Shown: positions 5,969 through 9,396 of the stretch, in pieces
Position numbering within the stretch: position 1 is the first letter of the stretch
Layout of the letters: each line of letters opens with the position of its first letter
From: Rickettsiales bacterium
GTDB taxonomy: Bacteria > Pseudomonadota > Alphaproteobacteria > Rs-D84
Length of the DNA stretch: 9,396 bases
Direction of reading: 5' to 3'
NCBI GenBank assembly: GCA_031278055.1
Contig: JAITLD010000054.1
Coordinates: 1-9,396 of the forward strand
Notes under the pieces: model-generated
The model's database searches: none
What the model saw: only the letters and a program-made list of their open reading frames with translations
Told to the model about the DNA's origin: nothing
Made by a program: the position numbers and the translations under genes

Positions 5969-6833
5969 TCCAGGTCTGTGAGGGAAAGACAAACAATGTT
6001 TCGGCGATTTCGACAAATTTTTCCGGATTTAATTCTTCCGCCCGCTCCATTCCCGTCAACCCAAACCGCGACCAGTCCAGATCCGGAATAATCGCGCGAA
6101 TCATCTTTCGCCTATTTCCAAACAATACCGCTGTCAGTTTTTCCGTCTTTGCGACCAGCTCGTCCCTATAACGCGGCGATCTTGGCAACAATTGCACGAC
6201 AGATGATTGAACTTTCGGATGTGGAATAAACGCGCTGTTCGGAATATTGAAAAGTATCTTTGCTTTCCAGTTTAATGCCCTCAGAACCGATAGACGGCCG
6301 TATTGTTTTGTTCCGGGCTTTGCGATAATTCTTTCGGCGACCTCTCGCTGAAACATCAGTGTCATGGATTTTATTTTATCCGGAAAATGCAACCAGTTCG
6401 CGAGAAGCTCCGTTCCTATGTTATACGGCAGATTCGCGCAAATCACATAATTTTGAACTTTTAATTCTAAATTTTGAATCCTCGTGGCGTCGCCGTAAAT
6501 TATATCCAAACGACCATCGGAGGCCCTTTGTATTTCATCAAGAATCGGTTTTGTCGATTTGTCTTTTTCAATCGCTATGATTTTTTTTGCGCCGCATTCC
6601 AAAAACGCGCGCGTAAGCCCGCCAGGCCCGGGCCCGACTTCGAGCACAACGCTATTTTCCAAATCGGGAACCGAACGGGCGATTTTCCGCGTTAAATTCA
6701 AATCAAATAAGAAATTCTGACCAAGGGATTTTTTTGCCCTAATCCCCGCGGCGCGCATCATCTCCGAAACGGGCGGCAAATTTAATTCAAAATTACGAAT
6801 CAAGAACGATGAATTGTCCGCCGACTTGCCCAT
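5952..6833 (-). CDS. rsmA: 16S rRNA adenine(1518/1519)-N6-dimethyltransferase RsmA (KsgA)
   Basis: A 293-residue SAM-dependent methyltransferase that dimethylates two adjacent adenines near the 3' end of 16S rRNA during small-subunit maturation. The conserved core is complete: KSLGQNF (35-41), SAM motif EVGPGPGG (65-72), acidic E89 in AIEKD, GDA (114-116), catalytic NLPYN (134-138), QREVAERI (162-169) and PHPKVQSSVV (205-213). The start ATG abuts the stop of the upstream lipoprotein (TAAATG) with no visible Shine-Dalgarno site, so coupling is likely. M25/M26 are alternative starts, but LPP (19-21) is usual in alphaproteobacterial homologues and favours the upstream one. Oddities: residues 8-18 (SSFLIRNFELN) and 118-131 (TRIQNLELKVQNYV region) look like translated AT-rich repeat DNA, and the tail ending KSSEL is encoded by repeat copy B. 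The enzyme should still be functional. Confidence 0.95.
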   Translation of the reverse strand: MGKSADNSSFLIRNFELNLPPVSEMMRAAGIRAKKSLGQNFLFDLNLTRKIARSVPDLENSVVLEVGPGPGGLTRAFLECGAKKIIAIEKDKSTKPILDEIQRASDGRLDIIYGDATRIQNLELKVQNYVICANLPYNIGTELLANWLHFPDKIKSMTLMFQREVAERIIAKPGTKQYGRLSVLRALNWKAKILFNIPNSAFIPHPKVQSSVVQLLPRSPRYRDELVAKTEKLTAVLFGNRRKMIRAIIPDLDWSRFGLTGMERAEELNPEKFVEIAETLFVFPSQTWKSSEL

Positions 6834-7397
6834 TTATTTATAATAAACGCAGCGGAATCCGTATTCGCGCATGGCCGCGCCCTCGGTTTCGATTTTATAG
6901 TCAAAGAACGGCGTCGGGCGCACTGATTCAAATGACGCATTGTCATAAACTATCGCGACGGACTCGGCGCGACGACCGCAAATCTTTTTCATCTCAAAGT
7001 CCGCAACCTTGCCCAAAATATCCCTGATGTCACCGTCAACATCGCCGCCGTTCGCATTTTGTATGACTTTCAACCGCATCTCGCGCAAATCGGTATCGCC
7101 GAGCAAAATCTGCACGCGGACCATTGTGCCCTTGTATTCCTGCCAGCGCGTTTCCATCCGACTGGTATTCCATTTATCATCCGCCTCTTTTTTTTCTTGT
7201 TCCGTTTTCGGGCGCAGAGCCTCGACATTGGAATAAGGATTTCCGGGCTGCATGAACGCCATCGTCCGCTCGTTCAACTCGGGCGCGTCCGGCCCGCCTT
7301 CTTGAAAATCACCCTCGTTATACGGAACATCATCCGTCGTCTGTTGCAAGCACCCGACGAGAATGAGGGGGAATAAAACGGAAAAAACTTTCTTCAT
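6834..7397 (-). CDS. Predicted lipoprotein of unknown function
   Basis: A 187-residue protein with a clear type II signal: MKK, hydrophobic stretch, then lipobox LVGC with C16 as the lipidated residue. A Gln/Thr/Asp at mature positions 2-5 (LQQTTDD) suggests the outer membrane if sorting follows Lol rules, but this is uncertain. A low-complexity acidic and proline-containing linker (about 22-75) precedes a compact domain (about 76-187) with two cysteines, C140 (KKICGRR) and C183 (GFRCVYY), that could form a disulfide. I do not recognise the family. It sits directly before rsmA with no gap, so the two are almost surely cotranscribed, but this does not indicate a role in rRNA modification. A promoter predicted just upstream would put the transcript start at or near the ATG itself. 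No good ribosome binding site is seen. Confidence 0.85.
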   Translation of the reverse strand: MKKVFSVLFPLILVGCLQQTTDDVPYNEGDFQEGGPDAPELNERTMAFMQPGNPYSNVEALRPKTEQEKKEADDKWNTSRMETRWQEYKGTMVRVQILLGDTDLREMRLKVIQNANGGDVDGDIRDILGKVADFEMKKICGRRAESVAIVYDNASFESVRPTPFFDYKIETEGAAMREYGFRCVYYK

Positions 7398-7403
7398 GGC
7401 TCA

Positions 7404-7432
7404 ATTTTACCAATTTTTCAATTTCCGTTCAA
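7404..7432 (-). promoter_or_regulatory. Predicted promoter of the lipoprotein-rsmA pair, possibly leaderless
   Basis: On the minus strand TTGAAC (7432-7427), a 17-base spacer and TAAAAT (7409-7404) resemble a sigma70 promoter. Seven bases beyond the -10 lies 7397, the A of the start codon, so the mRNA may have no leader. This fits the lack of a Shine-Dalgarno site. Confidence 0.5.
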
Positions 7433-7448
7433 GACAAATTATGATAGA

Positions 7449-7567
7449 ATAATTATAAATTATTAATTATCAGTTATTAATCGACATTTGTTTTGTCATA
7501 TCTTTCAAATGTCGAAAATGCCAACAAAATCAGATGATTGATAATTTGTAATTTATAATTAATAATT
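7449..7567. repeat. AT-rich imperfect inverted repeat with central hairpin (element D)
   Basis: Outer arms AATTATAAATT (7451-7461) and AATTTATAATT (7550-7560) are a perfect 11-bp inverted repeat. A perfect 10-bp stem TCGACATTTG (7481-7490) / CAAATGTCGA (7506-7515) lies inside with a 15-base loop. The left part shares AATTATTAATTATCA-like sequence with repeat copy C at 117-131. It fills the divergent spacer and ends a few bases before the VirB11 start codon. Confidence 0.65.
7538..7566 (+). promoter_or_regulatory. Possible promoter of the VirB11-like gene, inside element D
   Basis: TTGATA (7538-7543), a 17-base spacer and AATAAT (7561-7566) are one option; a perfect TATAAT at 7554-7559 without a spaced -35 is another. 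Either puts the start within a few bases of the ATG at 7571. The sequence is so AT-rich that this is only a candidate. Confidence 0.3.
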
Positions 7568-7570
7568 GTT

Positions 7571-8530
7571 ATGAGTGATATTGTCCTGGATACTTTACTG
7601 AAACCGCTGGAAGAATTCTACAAACCGGACTTTGTGGAGGAAATCGCAATCAATCACGCGGGCGAAGTCTGGCTACGCCTGCACGGCGCGAAAATTCCAT
7701 GGGTCGCGTATAATTCCGAAAAGCTGTCCAAACAATACCTGACCGATTTGATTCACACAGTCGCGAATGTCTACGAGCGGCCGTTTGAACCGATAAAAGG
7801 AATGCCCGTCGTCTATGCGACGCTGCCCGGCAACCATCGTTTCACAGGAATCGCGGGCCCGAATGTCATGTATGACGACAACGACCTGACCGGCGGAGTC
7901 GCGCTGAATATTCGCGGAAATTCGTCGCCCGACACGACATTTGAAAACTATCATTTGGTAAAGGGAGAACCGTTGCTTAAAATCAGCGCGCGCGATAAAA
8001 CAAAACCGAAAGATCCCTATGATCGCCTGATGGCGATAATCGACGACGGCAGCCCGATTTTATTTTCGGGCGCGACGGCGACCGGAAAAACAACTTTTCT
8101 AAATCATATTTTGAAACAAATCGATCAGCTCGCGCGCGTAATTACGGTCGAAGACGCGCGCGAGCTGAAAGTCCCGCAGAAAAACCGCGTGCATTTCGTT
8201 TTGTCGCGCACCGAGCAGACGAACCAAATGAACTATGCGCGCCTGTTGGATCTGGTCGTTCGAATGACGCCGGACGTCATTATCGGCGGCGAGATTTCAA
8301 CCGATAACGCCGGCGTATTGTGGGAAATGATGGGAACAGGACACAATCATTTTTATACTTCGATTCACGCCGAATCCGCCGAGGCGGCTTATGGCGCGTT
8401 CGTCGACCGAATTCTGCATACCCAACCGGCATACGACCGAACAGACTTAATCAAAGAAATGAAATCAAAAGTCCATGTGGTGCAACTCGCGCGCGATGGC
8501 TCCGACCGCGCGGTAATAGACGTGGTCTGA
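7571..8530 (+). CDS. virB11: VirB11-family type IV secretion ATPase, divergent
   Basis: A 319-residue soluble ATPase of the VirB11/PulE secretion superfamily, the size of VirB11 proteins (about 320-360). Such hexamers sit at the cytoplasmic base of type IV secretion systems and work with VirB4 and VirD4. The N-terminal domain (1-about 140) includes EEIAINHAGEVWL. The C-terminal RecA-like domain has Walker A GATATGKTT (167-175, K173), the Asp box with E194/D195 (TVEDARE), Walker B-like DVIIGGE (235-241) and a His-box region GHNHFYTSIHAES (257-269, H266). Usual VirB11 proteins read MRPDRI..GE and GHPGS..T.HA; here MTPDVIIGGE and GHNHFYTSIHA, so the arginines of the first motif are missing. No Shine-Dalgarno site precedes the ATG. 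No other vir or tra gene is in the window. A CpaF-type pilus ATPase is less likely, as those have a longer N-terminus. Confidence 0.88.
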   Translation: MSDIVLDTLLKPLEEFYKPDFVEEIAINHAGEVWLRLHGAKIPWVAYNSEKLSKQYLTDLIHTVANVYERPFEPIKGMPVVYATLPGNHRFTGIAGPNVMYDDNDLTGGVALNIRGNSSPDTTFENYHLVKGEPLLKISARDKTKPKDPYDRLMAIIDDGSPILFSGATATGKTTFLNHILKQIDQLARVITVEDARELKVPQKNRVHFVLSRTEQTNQMNYARLLDLVVRMTPDVIIGGEISTDNAGVLWEMMGTGHNHFYTSIHAESAEAAYGAFVDRILHTQPAYDRTDLIKEMKSKVHVVQLARDGSDRAVIDVV

Positions 8531-8565
8531 ATAAGAATATTATACTATTTTTTATTATGTCAAGC

Positions 8566-8594
8566 TTGCGCTTTTTATAAAAAAGGGCTATAAT
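8566..8594 (+). promoter_or_regulatory. Predicted sigma70-type promoter of the 3' unknown gene
   Basis: TTGCGC (8566-8571), a 17-base spacer and a perfect TATAAT (8589-8594) lie in the 107-base gap after the VirB11-like gene. The predicted start is near 8601, giving a leader of about 37 bases. Confidence 0.65.
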
Positions 8595-8600
8595 TGAACC

Positions 8601-8615
8601 GGTTTCTCAGAAACC
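8601..8615 (+). promoter_or_regulatory. Hairpin at the predicted 5' end of the mRNA
   Basis: GGTTTC (8601-8606), a TCA loop and GAAACC (8610-8615) form a perfect 6-bp stem that begins at the predicted transcription start. It is followed by AATTG and a purine-rich run, not by T residues, so it is not a terminator of the preceding gene. A 5'-terminal stem of this kind can stabilise mRNA, which is inference here. Confidence 0.4.
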
Positions 8616-8637
8616 AATTGAAAAAAAGGATAAAAAA

Positions 8638-9396
8638 ATGGCAAAAAAGGCTACATTATCTGAGCAGCTCGCAAAGGAAGGAATTTTTAGGCTACGATCT
8701 AAGATATCTGATAAAAATGATCAGATTTTAACGATAATTCAATTAAATGTTTTGATTGAAATGGGCCTTGTCAAACAATCTGATGTAAAAGCGGATGACA
8801 AATATTCCAATCTGCTAGATTTGCTTGATAAAAAACTTGGCGACTTGAATAAAAATCAGAAAAACAAATTCAGCGGCAGATATTTTGACACCCTTTCAGA
8901 GGAAAATTTGACCGATTTAGTTCCGCCATCCATTTTGTGCGACGCCTATGAATATTACAAGTCGCAAAATGACGATGACAAGGCGGGAAAAATTGCAAAA
9001 CAGATGGATTCTTTGTCCGACCAAATGGCGGCACAGGGAACGGGATATTTTTTCAGCGACGTCACGAACATATTCGACTGTTATGACGGATATAAGCGCA
9101 TGTTTGAAATTCGCAGCAAAGAATTGGGCGACGATGATCCGAAAAAGGCGCAGACCATCAAAAATCTGCCGGGTTTGGAATTTTACATAACCGAATACGA
9201 CAATATTTGGAATTTGAATATCGCGGACGAAGATAAAAAGGATTTACAGGAAAAATACGACCGTCTGAAAGAGATTATCGATTCGATAGGGGTTGATAAT
9301 TTAGGTGAAATCCTAAGAAAATTCGTTTTCAGGGACAAAGACGGCAAGAAAATCGACCAATTTGACGACAAAGGGAATTTACTTCCGAATTCGAGG
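8638..9396 (+). CDS. Unrecognised lysine/aspartate-rich cytoplasmic protein, 3' end outside the window
   Basis: The frame is open for 253 codons from ATG 8638 to the last base, with no stop, so the C-terminus is missing. AAGGA (8626-8630) sits 7 bases before the ATG, the clearest ribosome binding site on this strand. The protein begins MAKKATLSEQLAKEGIFRLR, has no signal peptide or membrane segment, and is rich in Lys, Asp, Glu and Asn, with long predicted helices (for example DEDKKDLQEKYDRLKEIIDS at about 198-217). The visible end has RDKDGKKIDQFDDKGNLLP, a repeated xDGK/DKGN turn pattern. The first 60 codons use TTA, TCT, AGG and CTA more than neighbouring genes, while later codons are closer to the window's norm. 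I do not recognise the family. It follows the VirB11-like gene but has its own promoter, so a secretion link is only a possibility. Confidence 0.8.
   Translation, partial: MAKKATLSEQLAKEGIFRLRSKISDKNDQILTIIQLNVLIEMGLVKQSDVKADDKYSNLLDLLDKKLGDLNKNQKNKFSGRYFDTLSEENLTDLVPPSILCDAYEYYKSQNDDDKAGKIAKQMDSLSDQMAAQGTGYFFSDVTNIFDCYDGYKRMFEIRSKELGDDDPKKAQTIKNLPGLEFYITEYDNIWNLNIADEDKKDLQEKYDRLKEIIDSIGVDNLGEILRKFVFRDKDGKKIDQFDDKGNLLPNSR

Noticed and set aside
7673..7954. Minus-strand 93-residue frame opposite the VirB11-like gene
   Set aside because: It is antisense to the conserved N-terminal domain and has no ribosome binding site or recognisable features.
8601..8620. Terminator of the VirB11-like gene
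   Set aside because: The stem is only 6 bp, lacks a T-tract, and lies downstream of a strong -10 box, so it belongs to the leader of the next gene.

Overview
The window looks like a chromosome segment of an uncultured, probably host-associated alphaproteobacterium. The RsmA has an alphaproteobacterial-style N-terminus (LPP then KSLGQNF), there is a VirB11-type ATPase, genes are rich in GCG/CGC/GAC codons, and the spaces between genes are very AT-rich and packed with small palindromic repeats. The taxon is inferred from these features only; no database was consulted.

Layout. Bases 1-75 hold the last codons of a plus-strand gene. A repeat cluster (81-190) separates it from a convergent minus-strand drug-efflux operon. 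Read on the minus strand the operon is a MarR-type regulator (5503-5072), a TolC-type outer-membrane channel (5016-3751), a very short membrane-fusion/adaptor-like protein (3754-3260, overlapping tolC by 4 bp) and an RND permease (3228-208). Good sigma70-like promoters precede marR and tolC. The operon has all three parts of a tripartite pump, but two are odd: the permease lacks the TM4 Asp-Asp and TM10 Lys of the classical proton relay, and the adaptor is only 164 residues, with no room for a lipoyl domain plus coiled-coil hairpin.

Bases 5504-5951 carry no gene. They hold the marR promoter followed by a nested repeat cassette: two direct copies of a palindromic AGAGTTCAGAGTT element flank a 31-bp inverted repeat pair, each containing a 20-bp ATTCCC-N8-GGGAAT palindrome. 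Inside that lies a tandem duplication of about 62 bp. The right-hand element runs into rsmA and supplies its last codons and stop.

Bases 5952-7397 (minus) hold a lipoprotein of unknown function directly followed by rsmA (16S rRNA dimethyladenosine methyltransferase). A repeat-rich divergent spacer (7398-7570) leads to a plus-strand VirB11-like secretion ATPase (7571-8530) with no other type IV secretion genes in view. After a well-formed promoter and a possible 5' mRNA hairpin, an unrecognised plus-strand gene (8638 onward) runs off the end of the window.

The main items for follow-up are the relay-less RND permease with its mini-adaptor, the modular repeat family that invades promoters and gene ends, and the orphan divergent VirB11.
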